Positions 37,401-45,115 of a stretch of DNA of 64,000 nucleotides are shown piece by piece. Numbering within the stretch: position 1 is the stretch's first letter; every line of letters starts with the position of its first letter. The notes beneath the pieces are model-generated. The model ran no database searches. It saw only the letters and a program-made list of their open reading frames with translations, and was not told where the DNA came from. The position numbers and the translations under genes are program-made. Source of the stretch: Desulfolutivibrio sulfodismutans DSM 3696 (GTDB taxonomy: Bacteria; Desulfobacterota; Desulfovibrionia; Desulfovibrionales; Desulfovibrionaceae); NCBI RefSeq assembly GCF_013376455.1, contig NZ_CP045504.1, forward strand, positions 62,001 through 126,000, in the 5' to 3' direction.

Positions 37401-38829
37401 ATTCGGCCACGGCGTCCACTCGCGACCCGGGCAAAATCACCCCGGGCACGGGGGCCGCGTCGTCGGCCGCCCCCTCGGGCCGCACAAGCACCACGGGGGC
37501 GTCGCGTCCGGAAAGCGTCACCCGGCCGAGGGCGCCCGGCGGGGGCATGGTCAGGACGCCGACGTGGCGCATCTCCCCCGAAAGCTGGTCGCGCACCGTG
37601 GCCCCCCGGCCCGAGAAATCCAGCCACAGGGTGCGCGTCAGGGACACGGTGTCGGGACCGGCGGGCGGTTCGCCCCGGTGTGTTTCGGTCAGGGCCAGGA
37701 TCGTCCCCGGGGTGACGGCGAAGGCCGCAAATCCCTTCCAGGCCCCGGGCAGATCCGTGTTCCTGGGGTCCACGGCCGGGGCCCCGGCCACATCCACCTC
37801 GCGCAGATCCGGGGCCGGGGCGAAGGCCCAGGTCTCGGGGCCGAAGGGGCAGGGGGCGGGACCGATGGCCGTCACCTGCCCGGACATCCTGGAGGTCACC
37901 TCCACATCGAAGCGTCCGGGTCCGGCCTGCACGAAAAGGGTTCCGTCCGGCCCGAAGGCCAGAGGCAGGGGGCTTTTGGCCGACAGGGGCTCGGAGTCCG
38001 GCGGCAGGAGCCTGTCCAGGGTCAGCCGACGGGCCATGCCCGTGACCTCCAGGCGGGCCAGGGTGGTCACGGTGAGGGGCGAGCCGTCGCGCACCAGCCG
38101 CATGACCGTGACGGAAAGGGCGTCGCCGTCTTTTTTCTCGGCCTTGGCCACGGCGGTGCGCAACTGGCCGTCGGCGCTTCGTTCAAAGGGCACGGCCGCG
38201 CCGTTTTTGACCATCTCCACCAGGCCTGTGCGGGCATCGACGAAGATCACCCCGGGCATGCCGGAGAAGGTCAGGCGGCCGGAAATCTCGTGTTCTCCCG
38301 CGGCCAGCGTGACCCGGGGTTCGCCGCCCTCCGTGGGCGCGGTCCCCGGCTGGCCCTTGGGCGTGGGCTGCGGCCCGGACGCGGCCCAGGCCACGGGCAG
38401 GGGCCTGCCGCCAGCGCGCACGTCTTCGGGCCAGGCCCGGGCGGTGCGCGGCAGGGCCACGGCGGTCTCGGCGAAGACCGTCACGGTCATGGAGAAGGTT
38501 GCGCCGGTATCGGTCAGGGTCAGGGTAAGCCGGGTGGGAAAGGCGCATTGCCGCGTGCCCGGGTCGTTGCCCACGGTGGGGCAGGCCGAGTCGGGATCGC
38601 CGCGTAGCACCCAGTCCTTCCAGACGGCCAGGGGCCCGGGTACGCCCGTGTCCGGTAGGTCCGCCCCGGAGGCCTGGGGGGCGGGGTGGGGGCCTGCCGC
38701 AGGGGCGGTGTGGCCGTGCCGCGCTGTGGCCAGGGGCAGGCACAGGGACAGCAGGAACAGCAGGAACAGCAGGACTGGGGCCGCGGCCGCATGGCCGATC
38801 AGGGTGCGACCGGAGTTTCGTTTCAGCAT
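34405..38829 (-). CDS. Very large uncharacterised multi-domain membrane protein
   Basis: 1474 residues. A signal/anchor segment (about 15-35) is followed by a long periplasm-facing beta-rich part starting WKDWVLRGDPDSACP. A first group of hydrophobic helices lies around residues 520-650 (LLDLFLILLAGLAAARLGG, then three more), a loop with APAMAPESARSQAQ follows, and two helices lie near 745-810. A second extracytoplasmic beta-rich region spans about 820-1240, and a final bundle of about five or six helices runs to 1440, ending in a Pro-rich tail. No catalytic motif or known domain was recognised. GGGGAG lies 6 bp before ATG 38829. It is a single gene between gmhB and the ABC cluster. An envelope role is inferred from topology only. 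Confidence 0.85.
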   Translation of the reverse strand: MLKRNSGRTLIGHAAAAPVLLFLLFLLSLCLPLATARHGHTAPAAGPHPAPQASGADLPDTGVPGPLAVWKDWVLRGDPDSACPTVGNDPGTRQCAFPTRLTLTLTDTGATFSMTVTVFAETAVALPRTARAWPEDVRAGGRPLPVAWAASGPQPTPKGQPGTAPTEGGEPRVTLAAGEHEISGRLTFSGMPGVIFVDARTGLVEMVKNGAAVPFERSADGQLRTAVAKAEKKDGDALSVTVMRLVRDGSPLTVTTLARLEVTGMARRLTLDRLLPPDSEPLSAKSPLPLAFGPDGTLFVQAGPGRFDVEVTSRMSGQVTAIGPAPCPFGPETWAFAPAPDLREVDVAGAPAVDPRNTDLPGAWKGFAAFAVTPGTILALTETHRGEPPAGPDTVSLTRTLWLDFSGRGATVRDQLSGEMRHVGVLTMPPPGALGRVTLSGRDAPVVLVRPEGAADDAAPVPGVILPGSRVDAVAESRLEDFSGSFAAVGFDLDVTSLSAEVRLPPGWTVLAAGGADVASPTFVGQFTLLDLFLILLAGLAAARLGGPAAGGCVFVFAALALHEPEAPGAAWIFLLAALALSRLAAARSVAERAPWFGRLTRILRFFAWLVMLVAAVQFIPDQLRRGMHPQLDDHGHFIAPQVAMAPAMAPESARSQAQGDMEYLDADKSPAPPPGPAGKASRAAKAAPAAMSAGAAPPGGKVSLDYDPEALIQTGPGLPDWSFGALRLSFDGPVSRAQTVRLWLIPPFANLILAFVRCALLLAALFLLVRRDRMFSPDSPATAQDPPAVAAGTASAVVLALAILFGAAAPASAQEFPPKELLEAYKARLTKPAACFPACLGSPRADITIEGGRLGIAVRLDAAARTTAPLPRVSDGWRPDAVSLDDAPARELVRRGDETHLLLPPGVHRVVLSGPLPTADSFAVDWPLLPRRLSVAAPGFQVRGLAADGTPDSAVRLDREKKDAPAQPGDGQSPGAQPAAATTRFAPFLHVSRTITMGLTWSVVTDVTRLSPKGEAVVAEIPLLPGESVLDETVKAAGGKALATLQPDQQHLSWKSKLAVAPELALVAQTGAPFTETWTLAPSPIWEVDPSGVPPSQTFDSAGQFRPVYRPWPGETLTVRVARPGPAPGETLTIDSALLRVNRGERLAESSLSLALRAAKGQRHVLTLPANAGQIKLVVDGRETAYGSDPTTGASAGPTPGRVEFPIKPGAHDVLLTWRQDAGMSLAAHGPAVDLGHAAANVLVEIELPRDRWTLFIFGDTPLSPVVGFWSYLAFILAAALILGGFTATPLSRRQWFLLALGLSQIPAPEAMLAAAWLFALGLRHSYAPNDGWLAFNAMQTGLAALTAAGLFCLYTAIERGLLGDPLMQVAGNGSSARLVRFTFDRVAGMIPDTMVVSAPLVFYRLAMLAWSLWMALALLSWLKWGVSRFTEGGAWRRAALRLPRFSRPARPVSPPPPAGDGPGPDAPGGHNP

Positions 38830-38925
38830 GTCGGGCTCCCCGGGATGTGGGCGGCCACGAGCCGGGCGCGGCTTGTGGCGATGCCTATGCCCTGCCTATC
38901 CCATGCCGGGGCGCGGTGTCCAATC

Positions 38926-40536
38926 TTAAGCCCCGGATGCGGGGCGCAGCCGTCCGTGGTCCATGACCAGGATGCGATCCGCCACCCGGCGGGCCAGGGC
39001 CATGTCGTGGGTGATGAACAGCATGGCCAGTCCCCTTTTTTCCTGAAGCTCCATGAGCAGCCGGACGATCTTGGCCTGCACGCTGACGTCCAGGGCCGAG
39101 GTGGCCTCGTCGGCCACCAGCACGGCCGGATCCTGGACCAGCGCCCGGGCGACGGCCACCCGTTGCAGTTCGCCGCCGCTGAGCGAATGGGCGCGCCGCC
39201 GCAGGAAGGCCTTGTCCGTGGGCAGATGCACAGCGGCCAGACATGCCGCCGTCTGGGCCTCGCGCCGGGCGGCGTCGCCCATGCCGCCGCAGACCAGGGG
39301 TTCGGCCACGGCCTCGGCGATGGAAAAGTGGGCGGCGATGGCCGTGTGGGGATGTTGCGGGGCCAGGGCCAGCCCGCCGTGGTTCACCCTGCCCGGGGCG
39401 TCGTCGAAGGCTATGCCGCCGCCGTCCGGGGTCTCCAATCCGGCCAGGATGCGGGCCAAGGTGGACTTGCCCGAGCCGGACTCGCCGCACACCACCACCG
39501 TCTCGCCGCAACCCAGGGTCAGATCCAGCCCGTCGAGGATGCGGCGGCCGCCAAGGCTTTTCGTCAGGCCCCGCACGGTCATGGCGGCCACGATGCCGCC
39601 CCGGTGGCAGGCCAGGACATGGTCGTGGCCGTGGTCCCGGCCATGGTCGCAGACGTGGCCGCAGGCCCGGCGGTTCAGACGCGGCTCCATCTCCCGGCAC
39701 ACGGCCACGGCCTGGGGACAGCGGTTGGCGAACAGGCATCCCCGGGCCGGACGCGCAAAGACCCCGGGCACGCCCTGAAGATCCTTGCCGCCATGGCGTT
39801 CCGGCAGGGCGCGCACCAGACCCCGGGTGTAGGGGTGGCGGGGGGCGGCGAGGACCTCGCGGGTCGGGCCATGCTCCACCAGGCGGCCGCCGTAGAGTAC
39901 GGCCGTCTCCACGGCCACATCGCGCACGGCGGCGAAATCGTGGGTGATGAAAAGGACGCACCTGTCCCGGGCGGCTTCTTTGATGGTGGCCAGGGCCGTC
40001 GCCCGGGAGGCCGGATCCAGGGCCGCCGTGGGCTCGTCCAGGATGAGCAGGGCCGGGTCGTTGGCCAGGGCCATGGCCAAGAGGATGCGCTGCGTCTCGC
40101 CCCCGGAAAGCCCCGCCGGATAGCGCGCCGCCGTATCCTCCTCGATTCCCTGGGCGGCCAGAAGGGCCAGGGCGCGCGTTGCGGCCTTTGAGGCTGCGGC
40201 CGTGCCCTGGCAGGTCATGGCCTCGACCACCTGGTCGAGCACCCGCATGTGGGGATTTAAGGCCTCGCCCACGGCCTGCACCACCAGGGCCGCTTGGCCG
40301 CCGCGATAGCGCCGGAGCCGTCCGGCGTCGAAGGCCATGACATCTTCGCCGTCGATGCGCAGGCGGCCATGCACCTGCCCCGGTGAAAGGCGCATGAGCG
40401 CCAGGGCCAGGCTGGTTTTGCCCGCGCCGGATTCGCCCACCAGGGCCACCGGACGGCCGGGAACAAGGGTCAGGGACACCCCGGCGAGCACCGGCGTTTC
40501 GCCGTGGCGCACGCCCAGGTCGTCAATGGCGATCAT
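38926..40536 (-). CDS. Fused double ATPase of a peptide/metal-type ABC importer
   Basis: 536 residues with two ABC domains, equivalent to DppD plus DppF in one chain. Domain 1 (about 1-245): GESGAGKTSLALALM, GLSGGETQRILLAMAL, LLILDEPTAALDP. An oligopeptide-type C-terminal extension follows (HPYTRGLVRALPERHGGK, CLFANRCPQAVAVC). The linker at about 291-309 is strikingly His/Cys-rich (CGHVCDHGRDHGHDH). Domain 2 (about 315-530): GESGSGKSTLARILAG, SLSGGELQRVAVARALV, VADEATSALDVSVQ. Its ATG overlaps the stop of the upstream permease as ATGA. The His-rich linker suggests metal sensing or binding; the transported ligand may be a metal complex or peptide. Confidence 0.92.
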   Translation of the reverse strand: MIAIDDLGVRHGETPVLAGVSLTLVPGRPVALVGESGAGKTSLALALMRLSPGQVHGRLRIDGEDVMAFDAGRLRRYRGGQAALVVQAVGEALNPHMRVLDQVVEAMTCQGTAAASKAATRALALLAAQGIEEDTAARYPAGLSGGETQRILLAMALANDPALLILDEPTAALDPASRATALATIKEAARDRCVLFITHDFAAVRDVAVETAVLYGGRLVEHGPTREVLAAPRHPYTRGLVRALPERHGGKDLQGVPGVFARPARGCLFANRCPQAVAVCREMEPRLNRRACGHVCDHGRDHGHDHVLACHRGGIVAAMTVRGLTKSLGGRRILDGLDLTLGCGETVVVCGESGSGKSTLARILAGLETPDGGGIAFDDAPGRVNHGGLALAPQHPHTAIAAHFSIAEAVAEPLVCGGMGDAARREAQTAACLAAVHLPTDKAFLRRRAHSLSGGELQRVAVARALVQDPAVLVADEATSALDVSVQAKIVRLLMELQEKRGLAMLFITHDMALARRVADRILVMDHGRLRPASGA

Positions 40537-41342
40537 GCGGCTTCTCCGGTGGGGATGTGGCGACGTTCCAGGCGCGTTCCAAGGAACGTCAGTCCCAGGA
40601 TGGACAGGCTCAGGGCGGCGGCAGGGCCGGTGATGAGCCAGACGGCCGTGGGTTCGTAAAATAACGGGAGGCTTTCGGCCAGCATGCTGCCCCAGGTGGG
40701 TGAGGACGGGTTGGTCAGCCCCAGGAAGGCCAGCCCCGAGGCATGCATGACGGCGCGTCGCGTGCCCTGGATGGCCAGCGCGGCCAGGACCGGCCCGGCC
40801 GGGGGCAGCAGATGGCGGCGAAGCAGATGGAGGGGCCCGGCGCCGTAGACCCTGGCGGTGCGGAAACTGTCGCGCTGCATCTGCCCCCGGGCCAGCGCGG
40901 CGAGGAGGCGGACCTCGGCTGGCCAGGTGATGGCCGCCAGGATTGCGGCCAGAAACAATGGCCCAGGCCGGAGACAGGTGGCCAAAAGCATGGCCAGGAC
41001 GATGTTCGGCAGGGCGGTGAGGATGTCCACCACCCGCAGCATGGCCCGGCCGGCCATCGGCGGCAGCATGGCCGTGGCGAATCCGTACAGGGTGCTGGCG
41101 AGGAGTCCGGACGTCCCGGCGGCCAGCCCGATGGCCAGGGTGCCTGGAGCGGCCAGAAGGGTGCGCAGGAGGTTGTCCTGCCCGAGCTGGTTGGTTCCCA
41201 GGGGGTGGACGGCGGATATCGGCGCGAAGACCTCCCCGGTCATGGGCGCATCGGGCAGGGGGCAGGCCAGTCCGAAGATCGCCAGAGCCCCGGCCACGGC
41301 GACGCCCGCACAGGTCAAAAGCCTCCGGGTCCGTCCGGTCAT
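40533..41342 (-). CDS. ABC importer permease, DppC-type
   Basis: 269 residues with about six membrane helices. The protein starts MTGRTRRLLTCAGVAVAGA and contains HPLGTNQLGQDNLLRTLLAA, the standard HxxGTDxxGRD motif of DppC/OppC proteins in slightly altered form. The EAA-type loop contacting the ATPase is in ARVYGAGPLHLLRRHLLPPAGP. ATG 41342 overlaps the DppB-type stop as ATGA, and the stop overlaps the ATPase start in the same way, so the whole cluster is translationally coupled. The longer open frame upstream is a shadow of the DppB gene. Confidence 0.9.
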   Translation of the reverse strand: MTGRTRRLLTCAGVAVAGALAIFGLACPLPDAPMTGEVFAPISAVHPLGTNQLGQDNLLRTLLAAPGTLAIGLAAGTSGLLASTLYGFATAMLPPMAGRAMLRVVDILTALPNIVLAMLLATCLRPGPLFLAAILAAITWPAEVRLLAALARGQMQRDSFRTARVYGAGPLHLLRRHLLPPAGPVLAALAIQGTRRAVMHASGLAFLGLTNPSSPTWGSMLAESLPLFYEPTAVWLITGPAAALSLSILGLTFLGTRLERRHIPTGEAA

Positions 41343-42367
41343 CCCCTGGCCTCCCGTTCGGTCAGACGCCCGATGACGAGGTCGGCGGCCATGTTCACGG
41401 TCAGCACGCCCGCCCCGAGGACCAGAACCAGCCCTTGGACCAGGGGGTAGTCGCGGCCGAAAATCCCCTCGTACAGGAGCCTGCCCAGGCCCGGATAGGA
41501 AAAAACCGTCTCCACGAAGATGGACCCGGCGAAAAGCTCCGTGAACATGGCGGCCGTCCTGGCCGTCACCTGGGCCATGACGTTTGGGGCCACATGGCGG
41601 CTGCGCAGGCCGAAGGCGCTCACGCCCTTGGCCCGGGCCACGGTCAGAAAGGGTCTGCCGCGCACGGCCACCACCAGGGCCCGGATGACGAAGGTCAGCT
41701 TGGTGATCTCGTGCAGGGCCAAGACCCCGGCCGGGACGGCGGCATGCCATGCCACGTCGGCCGCAAGGGCCCAGTCCTTGGCCTGGGTGAAGGGCGTGGC
41801 GGCCCCGGAGACGGGGAAAAGGGCCAGCCCGAGGCACAGGGCGAAAAGGGCCAGGATGGCCTTGACGAAAAGCGGCAGACTGTCGAGCGCCGTGACGGCG
41901 GCCAGGATGATCCCGTCCGCCGCCCGGCCCCGGCGCATTCCGGCCTCGATTCCGAGGAACAGGCCTGCGGCCAGGGCCATGGCCGTGGCGCTCGTCACCA
42001 AAAGCAGCGTCCAGGGCAGGGCCTGCCCGATGACCTGGGCCACCGGCCGGGCATGGCGGGCCGACTGGCCCAGGTCGCCCCGGCAGAGCATTCCGGCATA
42101 GTGCAGGAACTGCTCGGGCAGGGAGGCGTCCAGGCCGTGGCGCGCGGCCAGGATGGCCCGGTTTTCCGGGGTGAGCCCCTGGACCGAGGCCTCGCCGTAG
42201 AGGATGGCCAGCGGATCGCCGGGCAGGGCGCGCAGGGCGAAGAAGGTGATCGCCGCCAGCACGGCGAGGCTGGCCAGGTATTCCGCCATGCGCCCGGCGG
42301 CGGCCCGCAGCCAGGCCCAGGCCTGCGCCCGAGGGCCCGCCTTCGTTGCCGGGAGTTCCCGGCTCAC
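41339..42367 (-). CDS. ABC importer permease, DppB-type
   Basis: 342 residues, about six membrane helices. Typical DppB marks are FFALRALPGDPLAILYG, LTPENRAILAARHGLDASLP, FLHYAGMLCRGDLGQS and the EAA loop ARAKGVSAFGLRSRHVAPN, then FVETVFSYPGLGRLLYEG. The start is placed at GTG 42367, which overlaps the stop of the binding-protein gene as GTGA; an internal ATG at about 42288 (MAEYLASLAVL) is the alternative. It acts with the DppC-type permease as the membrane channel. Confidence 0.88.
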   Translation of the reverse strand: MSRELPATKAGPRAQAWAWLRAAAGRMAEYLASLAVLAAITFFALRALPGDPLAILYGEASVQGLTPENRAILAARHGLDASLPEQFLHYAGMLCRGDLGQSARHARPVAQVIGQALPWTLLLVTSATAMALAAGLFLGIEAGMRRGRAADGIILAAVTALDSLPLFVKAILALFALCLGLALFPVSGAATPFTQAKDWALAADVAWHAAVPAGVLALHEITKLTFVIRALVVAVRGRPFLTVARAKGVSAFGLRSRHVAPNVMAQVTARTAAMFTELFAGSIFVETVFSYPGLGRLLYEGIFGRDYPLVQGLVLVLGAGVLTVNMAADLVIGRLTEREARG

Positions 42368-43917
42368 GGCAAGAAAGCCTTTTTGTTGAGGATAAGCGGC
42401 GTCCCTTGGCCGATGCCGCCCGGGGTGACGAAGAACCGGATGCGATCCCGGCTGCCGGCGGCGGCCTGGGCCGAGAGCATGCAAAACGACGGCAGTTCGC
42501 TGGCAAAACGCTCGCCTGCGGCCTCGACCATGGCCTGGCGTCTGGCCGGATCGGTCTCGGAGACCTGGGCCGTCAAAAGGGCTGTCAATTCCGGGTCTGC
42601 GGCATAGTCGTCGCTCTCGGGGCGTTTGCCGAGCACGGCGTGGCGCAGGGTGTCGGGGTCGCCAAGCTGGCTGAAGGAGACCACGGCCAGATCGTAGTCG
42701 CCTGCGGTGAGCCGGTCGTTGAGCCCGCCGCGATCATGCAGGGCCACGGTGACGGGCACGCCGCCCGCCGTGAGCTGGGCCGCCGTCATGCGGGCCAGGG
42801 CGTCGTACTGCTTGAGCGCCACCAGCGTCAGCGCCGCCTCTCCCGTTTCCGTGCGCCAGGGCGCGTCGCCCTGCCGGGTCCAGCCTGCGCTGGACAGAAG
42901 GCGTGCGGCGGCGGCGGGATCGTGGGGGTAGAGGTCGGCGGCCCCGGGCGCCAGGGGGGCGAGCCCCCGGGCGTCCCACAGGTCGGCCCGCCCCAGATAG
43001 ACCGTCTCCACCATGCGCGGCCGGTCGACGAGATGGGCCAGGCCCTGGCGTACGGCCGCCTGGGCCAGGATCGGCTTTTTATGGTTGAATTTGAGCCGGA
43101 CGGGATGGCTGGTCTGGAAGGTGATGCAGGTGATCCCGGCGGCGGTCAGCTCGTCGATGCTTGCGGCCGGAACCGAGGTGGCCAGATCCACCTGGCCGGT
43201 TTTCAGGGCGGCCAGGGCCGCCGGGGGGCTCATCCTCATAAAGACGATCTCTCCCGCCAGGGGAGCGCCCAGGTGGTATTCGGGATTGGCGGCGAAAAGA
43301 TACTGGCCCTGGGCCTGGTCGTAGGCGGCCAGGCGGTAGGGGCCAGAGCCGGTCAGGGCCTTTGGGGCGGTGAACCGGCCGGGATCGTCCACCGCCTCGA
43401 AAATGTGGCGCGGCAGGATGGGCAGGCTCCCGGCCACGTTGGTCAAAAACGGCACGAAGGGCCGCGACAGGGTGCATGTGACGCTGTGCGGCCCGGTTTT
43501 TTCCACGGCGGCCACCATGGAGACGTCGACGTTGAAATAGGGGTGCTTTTTCACGTAATCAAAGGTGAAAACCACGTCTTCCGGGGTGACGGGGGCGCCG
43601 TCATGCCATTTCGCCGCCGGATCGAGTTCGAACGCATAGCTTTCGCCCTCTGCCCGCCAGGATGCGGCCAGGGAGGGAATGAGCCCGCCTTGCCCGTTTT
43701 TCCAGATCAGGGTATCGAAGACCAACGTGGTCAGGACATAACCTGGACCGCGCTTGTCGTGCAGGTACGGCGAGGGCGCCCCCCAATCCCCCTGGGTGTC
43801 GGCGATGACCACGCGTTCGATGGGAGCGGCCTGGGACGCAGCGCGGCAGGGCGCCCCGGGAAGGGCCGCCAGGACGCCCAGCGCCAGAAAAAACATGGTG
43901 AGGATGCTCGTTCGCAT
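42364..43917 (-). CDS. Extracellular solute-binding protein family 5 (peptide/nickel type)
   Basis: 517 residues with a signal peptide (MRTSILTMFFLALGVLAALP). SBP_bac_5 signatures include LIPSLAASWRAEGESYAFEL, AKWHDGAPVTPEDVVFTFDY, ALTGSGPYRLAAYDQAQGQY and AAVRQGLAHLVDR. Members bind peptides, nickel-histidine complexes, heme or metallophores in the periplasm. ATG 43917 follows GGAGG by 8 bp. It is the first gene of the four-gene importer operon, opposite an AraC-type regulator, with a Fur-like sequence in the shared spacer. Together with the His-rich ATPase linker this makes a metal-related ligand plausible. Confidence 0.9.
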   Translation of the reverse strand: MRTSILTMFFLALGVLAALPGAPCRAASQAAPIERVVIADTQGDWGAPSPYLHDKRGPGYVLTTLVFDTLIWKNGQGGLIPSLAASWRAEGESYAFELDPAAKWHDGAPVTPEDVVFTFDYVKKHPYFNVDVSMVAAVEKTGPHSVTCTLSRPFVPFLTNVAGSLPILPRHIFEAVDDPGRFTAPKALTGSGPYRLAAYDQAQGQYLFAANPEYHLGAPLAGEIVFMRMSPPAALAALKTGQVDLATSVPAASIDELTAAGITCITFQTSHPVRLKFNHKKPILAQAAVRQGLAHLVDRPRMVETVYLGRADLWDARGLAPLAPGAADLYPHDPAAAARLLSSAGWTRQGDAPWRTETGEAALTLVALKQYDALARMTAAQLTAGGVPVTVALHDRGGLNDRLTAGDYDLAVVSFSQLGDPDTLRHAVLGKRPESDDYAADPELTALLTAQVSETDPARRQAMVEAAGERFASELPSFCMLSAQAAAGSRDRIRFFVTPGGIGQGTPLILNKKAFLP

Positions 43918-43985
43918 TCGGGTGGCCTCCGTGTCTTTTGGGGGTGCTATGGCGGAAAGGGCCGGGGCGGCCATCTTTCTCAGTC

Positions 43986-44003
43986 TGAATGAGAATGATA
44001 TCC
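43986..44003. promoter_or_regulatory. Candidate Fur-like box in the importer/regulator spacer
   Basis: TGAATGAGAATGATATCC contains TGAGAATGATATCCA, about 10 of 14 matches to the Fur 7-1-7 pattern. It lies between the divergent importer operon and the AraC gene. This is a weak motif call by eye. Confidence 0.3.
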
Positions 44004-44031
44004 ACTTGCAGTTTCGAGGTATCACGCGAAC

Positions 44032-44946
44032 ATGACAACATGCAGCGAAAATCGGTCAGCGTCGGTTCATCCGTCGCCAGAGCGCCTGGCCCGGATCGAG
44101 AACACCGGGAATGCGGTTCTGCTCTTCCCGAGCACCCTGCCCCGGGGACTGCGCGGGAAGCCCCACCGGCATGGCCTGGGACAGCTCATCTTTCCCAAAA
44201 GCGGCCGTTACCAGGTCTTTGCCGCAGGGGGCGTCTGGACGGGGTCGCCCCGCCAGGCCATGTGGATCCCCCCCGGGGTGGAGCACGGGGTGCAGGCCAT
44301 GGACGACCTGTTCGTGCATAACGTCTATGTGAGTACGCGCCATGTGGGCGGGCTCCCGACGGACTGCCGGGTGCTGGAGGTCACCCCGCTTTTGCAGGAG
44401 CTCCTGGCCCACGGCCTGTCCCTGCCCGCTTCGGCGGACCATGCCGAAGAACTCCAGCGCATCCTTTTGGTCATCACGGACCAGATCCGGCATGGCGGCC
44501 CTGCTGGCGTGGGCCATCTGCCCATGGCCGAGGGCGGACGCCTGCATCCCCTGCTCGTCCAACTGGCCGAGGATCCCGGCGACGCCGGAGGCCTTGAGCA
44601 CTGGGCGGGGCGCATAAACGTCAGCCCCAGAACCCTGGCCAGGCTGTTCGTCCAGGAGACGGGGCTCACCTTTCGGGAATGGCGGCAACGGCTGCGGGTC
44701 ATGGAGGCCATGTCCCGGCTCCGTTCCGGACAATCGGTCCTGCAGGTGGCCATGGATCTGGGCTACGACAGCCAAAGCGCCTTTGCCGTCATGTTTCGCC
44801 GGATCATGGGGAGTTCGCCGTCACAGTGGCGGGCCGGGGCGGCGCCGCAGGGCCTGCGTCCCCCGGGCAGGGGGGGCGAGGCGATGGGCGATGGCGTTCT
44901 TCCGTCTACGGGGGCGCCCCAGGGGGCGGGGCGGCGTATGGGTTAG
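44032..44946 (+). CDS. AraC-family regulator with N-terminal cupin (NimR-like)
   Basis: 304 residues. The N-terminal 100 residues are a cupin sensor domain (HRHGLGQLIFPKSGRYQVFA, then WIPPGVEHGVQAMDDLFVHN). The C-terminal AraC DNA-binding domain has two helix-turn-helix units (WAGRINVSPRTLARLFVQET and VLQVAMDLGYDSQSAFAVMF followed by FRRIMGSSPSQWR). The final 35 residues are a Gly/Pro-rich tail. It is transcribed away from the ABC importer operon and probably controls it. NimR-type proteins often govern exporters or metal uptake; the inducer is unknown. No ribosome site is clear at 44032. Confidence 0.88.
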   Translation: MTTCSENRSASVHPSPERLARIENTGNAVLLFPSTLPRGLRGKPHRHGLGQLIFPKSGRYQVFAAGGVWTGSPRQAMWIPPGVEHGVQAMDDLFVHNVYVSTRHVGGLPTDCRVLEVTPLLQELLAHGLSLPASADHAEELQRILLVITDQIRHGGPAGVGHLPMAEGGRLHPLLVQLAEDPGDAGGLEHWAGRINVSPRTLARLFVQETGLTFREWRQRLRVMEAMSRLRSGQSVLQVAMDLGYDSQSAFAVMFRRIMGSSPSQWRAGAAPQGLRPPGRGGEAMGDGVLPSTGAPQGAGRRMG

Positions 44947-45075
44947 CCTGGGCGCAAGCGGTGCGATTAGCTGCCGGGCGTTTTGCCTAAATCATTAAAA
45001 AATGAACTATTTCAATGGGAAATGATCGCATTTTTCCTGCCCGGCCTTGACAGGCGGCCATGCCGTTGTTACCCG

Positions 45076-45104
45076 TCTGGCACTCTCGCCACAAGAGTGC
45101 CAGA
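45076..45104 (+). promoter_or_regulatory. CIRCE operator (HrcA-binding site)
   Basis: TCTGGCACTC, nine bases, GAGTGCCAGA: perfect 10-bp arms with the canonical 9-bp spacer. The core GCACTC/GAGTGC matches CIRCE (TTAGCACTC-N9-GAGTGCTAA) except for the outer bases. It ends 11 bp before the hrcA start and so overlaps the ribosome site region. A TTGACA at 45047-45052 may be the -35 box. Confidence 0.93.
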
Positions 45105-45115
45105 CAGGGGACGTC

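Noticed and set aside
36725-38929. 734-codon plus-strand frame opposite the giant membrane protein
   Set aside because: The minus frame has a signal peptide, ribosome site and membrane helices; the plus frame is Ser/Arg/Ala-rich noise.
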